From Pinguiococcus pyrenoidosus (Eukaryota > Sar > Pinguiophyceae > Pinguiochrysidales > Pinguiochrysidaceae), in contig JAAMXY010001321.1 of NCBI GenBank assembly GCA_019677205.1, positions 1 through 64,000 of the forward strand: a stretch of 64,000 bases of DNA, written 5' to 3'. Positions 1 to 11,100 of the stretch are shown here, in pieces; within the stretch, counting starts at the first letter, position 1, and each line of letters starts with the position of its first letter. Position numbers and translations under genes: made by a program. A model generated the notes under the pieces. That model was not told the origin of the DNA and did not search any database. It saw only the letters and a list, made by a program, of their open reading frames with translations.

Positions 1-369
1 TCAGCTGAGCGCTCTGTCACCGAATTCACCCAACTCTTCCGGTGCTCTTCTTTTCCTCCCTTAAAGAATCAAAACAATACAGCGGAGGGATTTACGTCTT
101 GGCCGACGTAACGGCGCCAGTATTTTCAAACTAAACATAATCGGGTTCCCCCTTCTCGATCCCATGCCCGCCGCCAGCACGATTGGTTTCCATGACTTGA
201 AGCACGCGATCCAAATCTTTTCACTTTGTCTTTCAATAAAAATTTTGGCTCCTGCCCTCTCCTGCAGCAGAGTAAAATGTTTGGAAATCCATTTTACAAG
301 AATGACGCATCACGTCCCCTTACGACTCTCTCGCCAGTTGTGACGCACTGCGCCAGACTTCGCCGCACC
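1..369. other. Upstream region of the reductase gene
   Basis: No gene is recognisable here. It is the 5' flank of the plus-strand ferredoxin-NADP+ reductase gene and presumably carries its promoter and leader. An open frame enters from 226 in phase with the ATG at 370, but its sequence has no protein-like character upstream of that ATG. Confidence 0.4.
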
Positions 370-2101
370 ATGATGAAGTTCGCCGTCTGCCTCGCGATTC
401 TAGCCCCCGCCGCCGCCTTCGTGGCGCCGGCGCGCAGAACCACTTCGGTGGCGCTCAGGATGAGCGCGAAGGTGAATTCCTCCTCCACAAAGCGGCGAAT
501 CGCCGATTTTCCGCGCTTTTAAGCCGATTCCAGCGCGGATTTCCGCGCCTCTGAGCTCTCTTCTCACATCGCTTCAATGTCCAGGACGAAGAGCCGTGGT
601 TCGCCGAGGCGGTGGCCACCAACGAAGTCGATAAGGCGACCCTCGAGTAAGTTCCCCCCTTGCGAATCCGCAGTTCCACTCGCCAAGCACTCGAGTTTCG
701 GCGCTGCGCAGCCTGGCACACGCGTCTGAGGTAGAGGGTGACTGGGTGGTGCAAAAAAACCGGGCGGTTCTGGTCAAAAATTCCCAGAAAAGGAGGCCCG
801 AAGGTCGAAAGTGGGTCCACCCGCCACGTTGTAGCTGCGTATCTTTGGGTTTCCCGGCGCCGCCTTGCTAGGAAGGGGCTTGGGCCGGCCGCGCCAAGGT
901 CCCTTGTGACAACACATGACTAGTTTCGTGAAAAACTAGGGGCCCGAGCAAGAGAAGACGCCTAATCTCGCGAGTGACGTGGAAACCTTGGAGGCTCTTT
1001 GGGGTCCCAGACGTGTTGCGGTAAACTCGTTGATCGGGCATGGAGAAGGACGCTCAACTTGTGCACCGCGGCACGCTGGGAGGCTGCGCGACTGGGCGAG
1101 GACGCAACTAATACCCTGCCCACCTTTTCCCCCGCCCGAACAGCGCGGCGTTCTCCAAGGCCACGTCCAAGACGCAGGACTTCCTGGAGGCCGAGCCGTA
1201 CTGGGACCAGAGCACCATCCCCGTGAACACGTACAAGAACAAGGACCCGTTCAAGGGCAAGGTGCTCAGCGTGAAGCGCATTGTGGGTGAGCAGGCCACC
1301 GGCGAGACCTGCCACATCATCATCGAGCACGGCGGCCGCATGCCCTTCTGGGAGGGCCAGTCCTGGGGCGTCATCCCGCCCGGCACCAACCCCAAGAACG
1401 GCAAGCCGCACAGCGTCCGCCTGTACTCCATCGCGTCCAGCCGCTACGGCGACGACATGACCGGCAACACCGGCTCGCTCTGCGTGCGCCGCGCCGTGTA
1501 CTGGGACCCGGAGATGGGCGCCGAGGACCCGGCCAAGAAGGGCATCTGCTCCAACTACCTCTGCGACGCCACCCCGGGCACCGAGGTGTCCATGACCGGC
1601 CCGTCCGGAAAGGTCATGCTCATGCCCGAGGAGGACCCGGCCACCGACCTCATCATGGTCGCCACCGGAACCGGCATCGCGCCCTACCGTGGCTTCCTCC
1701 GCCGCCTCTTCGTCGAGAAGACGCCGGCCGGCGAGGCGTACAAGGGCGAGGCCTGGCTCTTCCTCGGTGTGGCCAACTCCGACTCCCTGCTGTACGATGA
1801 CGAGTTCAGCGAGATCAAGGAGAAGTTCCCCAGCAACTTCCGCTACGACCTTGCCCTGTCTCGCGAGCAGACCAACGCTTCTGGCGGCAAGATGTACATT
1901 CAGGACAAGATGGAGGAATTCGCGGACGAGATCTTCACCAAGCTTGACAAGGGCGCGCACATCTACTTCTGCGGCCTCAAGGGCATGATGCCAGGCATCC
2001 AGAGCATGCTCGAGGGCGTGGCCACCAAGAAGGGCATGAGCTACGAAGACTTCATCAAGAAGCTCAAGTCCAACAAGCAGTGGCACGTCGAGGTCTACTA
2101 G
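370..2101 (+). CDS. petH: Plastid ferredoxin-NADP+ reductase
   Basis: Transfers electrons from photosystem-I-reduced ferredoxin to NADP+ in the plastid stroma. Exons are 370-471, 585-646 and 1144-2101 (373 residues). Exon 1 encodes a signal-peptide-like stretch ending in A-F-V-A-P, followed by a basic Ser/Thr-rich region, which is the bipartite leader of secondary plastids. The mature part has the FAD-binding RLYSIASS motif, the CSNYLCD loop, the NADP+-binding GTGIAPYRG motif, [12 protein letters not shown] near the C terminus and a terminal tyrosine (WHVEVY). All are diagnostic of plant-type FNR. Exon 2 is only 62 nt and intron 2 is long (497 nt). The ATG at 370 is chosen because it directly precedes the leader; an ATG at 373 is an alternative. 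The next gene converges from the other strand. Confidence 0.93.
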
Positions 2102-2406
2102 GCGCGATCAGCTTCGACACCTTTTGTCCGGCATCCGAAGGCCCTTATAGTACGGATCGTGCTATCTCGTCGGGAGTGATATCAGTGGCGGCGTCGAGAA
2201 GAAGCAGCGAAAGAGAGGACAGGCCAAGTCTGTAGCGGGGTGGTCTATCTGCTGGATAGCATCACGTGCTCGTCTCAGATGTCAGATGAAGGCCGAAATT
2301 GAATTTGCACTTTCCTTTCGATCGTCTCCGCGCTAGCATCTCGAGTTGCCTGCTGCAAGCCCAGGGATGCATGTTCTCTCTTGGGTTCCTCTCGCGGCCT
2401 TGCGGG
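2102..2406. other. Convergent spacer, FNR / prolyl hydroxylase
   Basis: A 305-bp tail-to-tail spacer between the plus-strand reductase and the minus-strand hydroxylase. I see no coding signal. It must hold both polyadenylation regions. Confidence 0.4.
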
Positions 2407-4110
2407 TCAATTCAAGGTAGCAACGTCTCTCGTCAAGTCCCATCGCAGCAGCCGCACTGCAGCTTCCGGCGTGAGACGGAGCCAGATGTTCAGTCCCCAC
2501 TTCTCCCGCTCCGCGGATTGCTCCACGGGGCAACCTCGGTGCCGCACCCGGAGGTCCACCTGCAGGGATTTGGGCTTGTAGTTCACCCAGAAGACGGCTC
2601 GTCCGGGCAATGGTGCGACGTAGAACCCGTTGGCGCTGTCTTTGTCCCTGCATTCAGGGCTCCGGTTGTCCTCCACCGTCTTGGCCTCGATGGCGGAGCT
2701 GCTGTCGGTGAAGAGTACGGGGAAGAAGGTGCCCGCAGAAGTCTGCTGGCCGTCCGGCGCTTGGAGATACACAAAAGCAGAGCCCAGCCGCAGATACTCC
2801 TGCGCCACGTCGCCCTGCCAGGGTCCACTGTCGTCGTGAAGCTTGTAGAAATCGCCGGGACCATAGCGAACCACCTGTGAGAAAAATAGGGAGAAGAAGA
2901 AGAAGGAGAAGGAAAAGAAGAAGAAGAAGAAGAAGGAGAAGGAAAAGAAGAAAAAGAAGAAGAAGAAAAAGAAGAAGAAGAAGAAGAAGAAGACGTCGAA
3001 AGCAGAAGCAGAAGTCGAAGCAGCGGCAATCATCAGGTGTGTCAGTGAACGATCAATGCCAAAAGAAAACCGAGTCGGGAGACGAACACGCCCCACAACA
3101 CCAACCTGGACTTCCAACATGCTTCGCAGGATCTCTGCGGGAAGGCCAAGTCTCTGGCACAGTCGGTCTAGCAACTCTCCGAAAAGCGGCCCAAATGTGC
3201 GCCACTCTTCCTCGCCCAGAGCTTCGGTAGGCAGCATGCCAGGCTGCACCAACATGATCGTCTGAGAGGACCGCAGTCTGGCGCTTCGGGATCCACCAGT
3301 ACCGACGGACTCAATTGACGACTCTTCCCAATCCTCCAGGAGCTTCAGCTGACCACAGAACTTTGCCCGGAAGTCGTGTCCCACGAAGCCCTCCCACTTC
3401 GCGAACAGCGGAGAATCGCTCACTTTCGCGTCGGACGTCGACGCGCTGACCACTTCGTAGAACACTTCCAAAGCGTTCGAGAAGTCCGCGAACGACAGAG
3501 GCTCCGCTGTGGCTATATCAGCATCCGGTGACTCTTCCAGGACTCTTCGGACGTATGTGCCCTGTAACCAAGCCAGATGTCGAAGCTGCAAAGGCGAAAT
3601 TCTGCCGTTTCTGCGCCTTGAAATCCACGCATCTACAAAGTGGCGTTGCTGACTCTCTTGTCGAACTGAATCCAGAATGCGAGAGGCCTCCGCAGTGTGC
3701 CGAAGTTCCCACGCCAGTTCCAATTTACACGTGTCATCCTAAGAACGAGAGTTTCGAAGCGGTAAAGTTAACGCACAAACGAGGATTACGCCAAGGCGCT
3801 TAAGACGGTGTTAAGGTACCGAGTCGAGATCTTTGCGAATGCACTCTCTCAGAGCCCCCACAGCGCGTCGCTTGCTGCCCAGCTCTCGCTGCAGATCCGC
3901 AGCGTAGAGGTGAAGCACAGACCCCAAAGAGAGCTCCAGAACGGCGCCGTATCTCCCCAAAGTTTGCTCCGCCGCCCACAACTGTCCGTCTGTCGCGAGC
4001 GCAGTGACGTCGTCCAGCGCGTTTCGCGCGTACCACTCCAAGAAGTCCGTCGACGCGCATGGGAAGCAGCTCAACACAAAGAGGATCTGGGGTAAAGATC
4101 TCCGCGACAT
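2407..4110 (-). CDS. 2OG-Fe(II) prolyl 4-hydroxylase-like protein, secretory
   Basis: Predicted to hydroxylate prolines or a related substrate in the secretory pathway, using 2-oxoglutarate, O2 and Fe(II). Minus-strand exons are 4110-3820, 3738-3106 and 2874-2407 (463 residues). The start ATG precedes a hydrophobic signal-like segment (SLPQILFVLSCF). The catalytic domain is in exon 3: VVRYGPGDFYKLHDD supplies the H-x-D pair, and HRGCPV followed by a lysine seven residues later supplies the distal histidine and the 2OG-binding basic residue. The intron between exons 2 and 3 (3105-2875) is 231 nt, in frame and stop-free, and is packed with GAA/TTC triplets, so an unspliced reading shows a false poly-Phe tract. 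Removing it joins EVQ to VVRYGPGDF, as in other prolyl hydroxylases. The substrate is unknown. Confidence 0.8.
2889..2993. repeat. GAA/TTC triplet-rich microsatellite in an intron
   Basis: About 105 bp of imperfect GAA and GGA triplets on the plus strand, equal to a long pyrimidine tract on the transcribed minus strand. It lies just upstream of the 3' splice site of the hydroxylase intron and may act as an extended polypyrimidine tract. Confidence 0.9.
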
Positions 4111-5547
4111 GAAGCACAGGAGAAGATTTGAACAGATTTCAGCAGTTTGGGCGGGAAACGACAGCTCCTGGTTCATGCGCCCGCTAGTATATCTGGTTTC
4201 GGAGGAAAAATCGGAGCAGAAAGGCTGGGGATGGAGATATGATCGCTTGAACCGATGCATAGACGTATGGCCCGAACAACTGATCCAAAAGATCGACGAC
4301 ACCCGTTCAAAGAACCACCACTCAATAGTTGCCAACCAGAACAGAGCGATAGCTACTTGAAGGTGAGAATCTCGCTCCTTGGCCCAGCTCTTCTCCACGT
4401 GAAGGCCTCCGAACTCTCTCGTGGGCCAAAGCCTTTTCGACTTCATGCCGAGCGAGACAGGGGCACGACAAGGCTGAGCACCGTACGAGACGCGTTTCCA
4501 TGCATTAGTATGCGGAAATACTTGCAAGGTCCGTGCGTTGCTTGGGCAGTCGCAAGCCGCATGCATCAACATTATTGACAGTAGGAAAGAATGGATGTGA
4601 TTCTTGCGTGTGATGAGTGACGAGACCACTCAGAGTTGCCTACGTCGATTATCCTAGGCTACGTGCACACTTCTGATTGGCTTAATTGCCCGCATCACTC
4701 ACTAGTAGATCGATGCAACCAGAACACGACCTCTTGTACTCATGTAAGTATCAAACATGTACTCTGGTCAGCTACTCTTTCCTTACTCCTGTTGTCACTC
4801 CTCTGAAAGGTATCTAGACAAGTACAGTGTTTACTCTACATCGCTAGATCAGTCAGCTTCTTATGTCGGTGCCTACTCAATGGCTTTGTCATCAAGTCAC
4901 TCACATTCCACTCCGTTCCAATGTGCTCAATCACTAGTCAAGCTGCCTCAGAAAGCTAGAGGGCATCCAGCCAAGACTGCAGAAGGCGGCTCGTTCGTCG
5001 AATGAGCTTCAAGCTCGGAAGGGTCCGGGATCGAAGCGGCCTGGAAGAAGCACGAAGCTTGCTTGACTTGTGAACGCTTCGGACGCGGGTCTAAAGCGAC
5101 GGAGCAGCTCAGGTCCCTGTATGCTTGTTGTGGAATTACAGAAGCCACTTTTCTAATTTCGAAAGAGGGGATTGGCTGTGAAGCTCTTGTACTGCGAGAC
5201 ACAATTGGCTCTAGCCAGCGCCGCAAATAATTCCACCAATCAAGAACGCGCTTGCCTTGCAGTTGTAACGGCCCATTCCCAGCCACCCGTCCAATTCGCT
5301 GGTTTTGAGAAAATGAGCCACGGCGATTGGCCGCTGAGCTTCCATTTGCCTGCCAAGATCATGTTCATGACCAATCAAATTCTGATTCCATATTATTCTC
5401 TCTATAACAAAGGGCTTGAGTGGCGGCGATGCGCCTCAAGATTCTCCAAGCGGGTCAACTTTTTCGCCAGTTGCGATGACCGAAGAGGCGCCACAGATCT
5501 TTCTCCACCGGCGCCACCGCCCAGATCTCAGATCCGTCTCCTCGACC
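4111..5547. promoter_or_regulatory. Divergent intergenic region with CCAAT cluster
   Basis: This 1.4-kb head-to-head spacer lies between the hydroxylase (-) and the metalloprotease (+). I see no gene in it. The half next to the metalloprotease carries six CCAAT/ATTGG pentamers, at 5171, 5204, 5236, 5291, 5326 and 5371. CCAAT boxes are NF-Y sites in other eukaryotes; that they work here is inference. Confidence 0.4.
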
Positions 5548-7357
5548 ATGCTGACGAAGCTCCTGACGCTTTTGGCCCTCCTGCCCGGCGCGTTCAGCGC
5601 CTCGGACGTCAAGGCGGTCACGCAGGCCGCCGAGACCAACTCGACTCGGGTGTTCCTGACCAACTTCGTCGTCGTGGACGGCAACGGAGCCGATGTCTTG
5701 CAGGGCCTGGCACGGTCTCGGCGGCTCCGCAAGAAGACCAGGCCCGCGAGGCACCTCACGGTGGAGTTCGACCTCAACGACACGCACGAGATCGTGCACC
5801 TGGACCTCACGCCGCCGGTGCTGGAGCCCACGGGCACGCTCACCGTCTCCACCGCGGACGGCGAGGAGCAGGTCTCCCTGGGCGACTTCCTGGACGTGGT
5901 GACCCTGTACCGAGCCAGCCTCCGCACGCGCAAGAAGGCCGCCGTGTCCGTGTCCAGCGAGAAGCTGCACATGGTGGTGATCCTCGAGAACGGAGAGGCC
6001 GTGGTGGCCGACAAGCAGCACGACTCCGACGAAGTGGTGGCCTACTTGCAGGACACGCCTCATGGCGACTGTGGCGTGAGTGCGTCGCAGCGAGGACTCC
6101 GCGAGCGCCACGGAGAGGAGCACGACAAGCACGAGCATGAGCACCTCCATGATGAGCACGCGCACGCGCAGAACGAAGAACACGAAGCGGACTCCCACCG
6201 GCGGCTGCAGGTGGAGGCGTGGACCGACTGCTACCCTGGCGACACTGGCTACCACACGCTGGACATCGGCATCGCCATGGGCACCTCGCTGTACAACATC
6301 GTGGGCGGCAGCAGCAACGCCGCGCTGGCCTACCTGTCCGAGATCATCAACGACTCGAACATCATCTACGAGACGCAGCTGCACATCATCCTCCGGCTGG
6401 GCAGCGTCTACTTGGCGTCCAGCGCGAACAACGCTCCGGCCTGGAACTCCGGAAGCGGCAACGGCTGCGCGAACATCCAGACGCAGCTCAACCAGTTCAC
6501 CAGCTGGGCGTCCAACCAGCCGTCGCAGGGCCTGTGGCACCTGATGCGCAACTGCCGCAAGTCCGGCACCATCGGCATCGCCTACGTGGGCACGCTGTGC
6601 CGCTCGAGCTACAACACGGGCGTGAACTACTACACCTACGACTCGACGTGGATCACGGTGGCGCACGAGATCGGCCACAACTTCAACGCGGACCACAGCT
6701 TCGAGGAGGGCCAGGGCACCACGGGCGGCATCATGGACTACGGCGACGGCACGCTCAACGGCTACTACCAGTTCAACACCCAGTACCGCAAGGGGGAGGT
6801 CTGCTCCAAGCTCAACCAAGAGGTGCCCAGGTGCCCCTTCTTCCAGCTCACAGGCCCTCCGATCGAGACGCCAAGTCCCACCAAGGAGCCGACGGCCGTG
6901 ACGCTCAGCCCCACCAAGGAGCCGACGCCGCCGCCGTACGACGGGCCATACTGCACCACGGGTATCCTCAAGGATGGCGTCTGCTGCGCCGGAGGCTGCT
7001 ACTCGGCTTGGTAAGACTGCCAGCAGACTCCCCAAAGTGACGGCAGGGAGGCCCAGGCCGGCTGACGCGTCCCTTTCCCTTTCCCTTTCCCTGTCCCTTC
7101 GACCACAGCGGCTACTATCGCAACTGGTGCTGGTATTACAGCTCCACCTACTGCTGCATCAACACCATCCTGAACAACAACATCCCATGCACGGTAAGGG
7201 CGTATGCAGCGGTCTCCCATCTCTAGTCTTTCTGCTCTTCCTTCCCGGAACCTCGAGGCTGACGTCGATCTCGTCTAACCGCAACGCCTCCTCCTCCTTC
7301 GCCTCTCGTCTCTTTGCCCCTCAGTCCGCCACCCAGAGCGGTTGCGTGGTGCCATAG
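5548..7357 (+). CDS. Secreted M12-type zinc metalloprotease with Cys-rich tail
   Basis: A secreted endopeptidase of the metzincin clan. Exons are 5548-7010, 7109-7193 and 7325-7357 (526 residues). The ATG at 5548 starts a clear signal peptide (LLTLLALLPGAFSA). A propeptide-like region of about 200 residues follows, with a His/Glu-rich linker (HDEHAHAQNEEHEADSHRR) before the catalytic domain. The zinc site is HEIGHNFNADH and the Met-turn is GIMDYGDG, matching the M12B/gametolysin-like pattern. After a Pro/Thr linker with two SPTKEPT repeats comes a Cys-rich module (DGVCC...C...CGG...CC...I...C...GCV) split over three exons. The same module is seen in the secreted protein at 25470-26459. Autolysin or cell-wall remodelling is a possible role, but this is not shown. 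Confidence 0.85.
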
Positions 7358-8125
7358 GTGCCGCCAAGATCCGAGACCAGGACAGGAGACGCACAGGCCA
7401 AGAAAGGCCCAGGGGAGAGGGGGAGAGGGAGAGGTGCATCGAGAAGATTCTTCGTTCTGGAGAACATTACTGTACGTAAAAGATCCGAGATTCGTTGTTG
7501 AAGAACAATCGTCGTCCGCCGATTCCATCCGTCACAAGCGGGGTGATGTCACTCGTTGGATACGCCAAGTTGACAAGCAGCCAATGGCAGTGGGGCCTCA
7601 TGGGACATGGCGTTGACACCGCGCGACGGCATTGGTGGATCGCCGCTTCGGTGCTGTCAAGGCAGTGACAAGCGGCAGGAGCCGCTGGATACGACTGGCG
7701 AGGAACGTCAACGAAGCCGGGGAAGGAATCCAAAGCACCAAATCGTGCGCGCCAAAACCGCCTCGCCAGATGCGTCCACCAACCGAACCCGCGGCGCCGC
7801 AGCTTTCAGACCGCTCTCCACCAATCACGCTCCTCACGTGTTCTCCGCCGCACATGTTCGCCACCTTGTGCCCCCCGATTGGCTGTCTCGCCACCCCTCC
7901 GCACCGTTAGTCCGCATGCTACAGCATCCGCTGCTGCCTCCATCCTTCAAATTCCCGCGGGGATTTCGCCTTGAGTCGCCGTGGTATAGCACAGGCAACA
8001 AATCTCCGAAACTCTCCGATTGTGTCGTAAGGTTTCTCGCGTGCCTTTTCCCGCCAATTTCGCGGCGGTTTGGCGCGGAATTCGACGGCACTTCGGCGTC
8101 AAACGCGCCTCGGGCGCCTGTTCCC
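7358..8125. promoter_or_regulatory. Upstream region of the inositol 4-phosphatase gene
   Basis: No gene is supported here. An open frame in phase with the downstream gene extends through it but lacks conserved motifs. CCAAT/ATTGG pentamers recur, for example at 7581, 7821 and 7875. A TTTTCCCGCCAA sequence at 8046-8057 resembles an E2F/DP site. These are candidate promoter elements only. Confidence 0.35.
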
Positions 8126-11100
8126 ATGAGCGCGCGCCACCGGCGCTTCGGCGTGACCAGCCACGGCGCGTGGCTGGACCACCTGTACAAGAGCAGCCCG
8201 AGGCGGCGCTTCTACTCGTTGATCTTAGGAGAGCGCGACGTCCTGCACCTCAGTACGCGGCTGACGTACAGCAGTCTGGACGTCCTGCACGAGGGCTCGC
8301 TGAGCAAGTGCGGGCGCTGGAAGAAGTGGCGCACGCGGTGGGTCTCCGGCGCCGCATCCCCGCGCGAGCTTCGCTTCCCTCACCAAAGCGCCTTTCGCGC
8401 CTTTCGTTTTGCGTTGTTTCCGGCGAATTTGCGCAGATATTTCGTCATTAGGAGAGATGTGGCCGCCCTGTGCTACTACGACAACCCCCGGGACCTCACG
8501 CTGCTCGGAGAGCTCGCGCTCACCTTCACCGCCAAGGTGGCGCCGGTGCGCCAAAGCGACAACGCCAACGTCTTCATGGTCCAGTGCGGCATCTCTGGCC
8601 AGACCTGGCAGCTGCAGGCGCCGGACCAGGCCAGCATGCAGGAGTGGCTTGGGATGGTGGCCGAGGCCATTCGGAGCGGCAAGGGCCACCCGGGCAGCAT
8701 GGAGAAAATGGCCCAGATCCGCGGCCTGCGAGAGCTGTCCGTGCGCCTGCGCCAGTCTCACAACCTGCGGAGCCGGCGGAAAGTGGCCTTTGCGGCCGAG
8801 AAGCTGCGCAGGCCCACGCTGGACAGAGACACCATCAGCGTGGGCATCTCCGAGCTGGACGCCGAGGACAGGAGCGCGCTGGACAGCCTCTCCGAGGCCG
8901 AGACCGCCTCCTCCGCGCCGTCCGTCGCCAGCAATCGCAGCCGCAAGACCATGCATGTGTCCCGGCGCACCAGCGCGGAGGACGTGCCGCTCCGCGCCAA
9001 TGGGGACAGGTCGCGGAGGGTCAGCATGGACGACCCGGACAGCGGCGGCTACGCCTTCACGCCCGCGGGGCTGCAGCTGGCGCTGCAGATCCGCGCTCCC
9101 ATCAATGGCCCCAGCGACGCCAACGCGTACTTCATGGTGGTCTGGGTGGGCCGCAAGCCCCTCTCCGTGTCGGCCGACGTGGAGTGGCGGCGCCTGCACG
9201 TGACCGAGCTCGTGGGGCCCACGGAGCCGGGCAGCTTCGACCGCGACGACTTCGAGCCCAGCTGGAACGGCGACCTGCAGCTGGACATCCGCGTGACGTC
9301 GCGGCAGTTCTCGGTGCTCATGCCCGTCCCGCCGAAGCGCAGCGGCTACGACGTGGCGGCCATCTCGCTGTTCCGCTCCAACAGCCGCGGCGACGACCCG
9401 GACGGCCGCGAGGAGATCGCCTTCGAGTTCATCGACATCCAGGCGCTCTACTCGCCGGCGCCGGTCAAGCTCAGCATCCCGTTCAACAAGATCCTTCACC
9501 AGTCGTCTCCCATCTCGTCCGTCTTCAGCAGCATGTCCTACGACACCGGCAGGCCGGACCAGAACGCCTCGGCCAGCTTCGTGATGTTCCGGCCGACGTG
9601 CACCATCGGCATCATCCCGATGTTCTGCCCCACGCTCAAGGCGCACACGAGGGAGTTCTTCGAGCGCGGCGGCATCCGCGAGTACAGCCGCCAGCTCTAC
9701 GAGTTCCGCAGCGTAGACGGAGACGTGCTCGTCCACGAGGGCCTGGCCGTGGCGCCGCTGGGCGTAGAAGTCACGCAGGCATTCCTCCAGCTGCTGCTCA
9801 GCGAGCGCTCCGGCGCGATCGAAGATCTCATGGAGCTCTCGCGCAGACTGCCAGAGCCGCTGCGGCCTCCGACGTCGCCCACGCACCGCAGCACGCCGCG
9901 CGTGGCTGCGACGCTGTCGCACAGCAAGACGCAAAGCCGGACGCACCATCGGTCCAACTCCAAGCTGTCCCCCCGCGCGGACTCGTCGCTCTTCTCCGGC
10001 CTGCAGAAGGACATGCTGGACCCGTATGAGATCGAGGCGGCCCTGCTCGACTACGCCGGCGAGTCCAGACTGGCCACGACGTCGATCGGGTCGGCCGCGG
10101 AAGAGCCCGACGTCGACATCAACTACGACTCGCTGTACTGGCAGGCGCACTCGCACGTGGTCCAGATGAAGATCCGCGTCTTCGAGCGCTATAGACGGGC
10201 GCTGAACCAGTGCAATCAGCGCCTGACGGAGAGTCTGGAGGAGAGTGTCAGCGGCGTGGAGTACGGATCGTCGCTGCTCAAGAAGAGTGTCGAGAAGGCC
10301 AACCCGCTCGACCAGTTCCTGCCGACGAACCTGAACATCCACGCGTGCTTCGTCGCGGCGCCCACCTCGCACAACTGGGCGGGGCGCGACGCGAACCGAG
10401 CCGTCATGGACGCCGACTGGAGCCCCACGGGCGACCTGGAGTCCCTGGACAAAGCGGGAATGAGACTGTACGTGACTTTGACCATGGGATGCCCCGCGAC
10501 GCACACGATGGAGTTCCGCGACGGCGGCCTCAGCGCGCTTCTCGGCGACGAGAAGGCGCTTTCGAGAAAGGAGAAAATGGCGCTGCTCAACGCCAGCGGC
10601 GGACTCGTCGCAGACGACGGCTTGACGTTTTCAGAGCTCCGAGAAATCTACAGGGACGCCTTGTCCAACGGCGCGGACAAGCCCGTTCCCTTCGAAGTCA
10701 AGGACGAAGCGGAGGCGAAGGTGTCCTTCTCGGGCCTCCGCGCCGACTCCAGCATCGGCCCGCGGACCAGCGAAGCCGCCGCGGCGGCCTTGGTGTCCAA
10801 GATGGTCAAGTGGGGAAAGCTCGCGCGCCTGGCAGAACGCGTCGACACCGTGGCCTCCCAGATTCTCTCGGCCGCGGCGAGCGCGTTGCACTCGGTGGTC
10901 ATGCTGGCGCACCTCGGGTCGTCCGAGCACCTGGAGATTCTGCCTCGCGTGCTGGCCATTGGCTTCCTGTTCAGCCTGGAGAGCCTGGTCAGCACCACCG
11001 GCAAGGAGCTGGGCATGCTGCAGGACATGGAAGCGGCAGTGGAGTGGCTCAACTCGGTCGTGGTGCGCCTCATCGACAATCCCGAGGCGGCGCAGACCAG

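Noticed and set aside
2407-3723. One uninterrupted 438-residue reading with a long poly-Phe tract
   Set aside because: The Phe tract is an intronic GAA/TTC repeat. Canonical GT and AG sites at 3105 and 2875 remove it in frame and restore the prolyl hydroxylase sequence.
5455-7035. 526-codon antisense open frame
   Set aside because: Shadow of the metalloprotease; composition is Val/Arg/Leu-biased and it has no domain.
8225-10504. 759-codon antisense open frame
   Set aside because: It is antisense to the inositol phosphatase exon, a GC-rich shadow frame with Arg/Ala/Gly/Val-biased composition and no motif.
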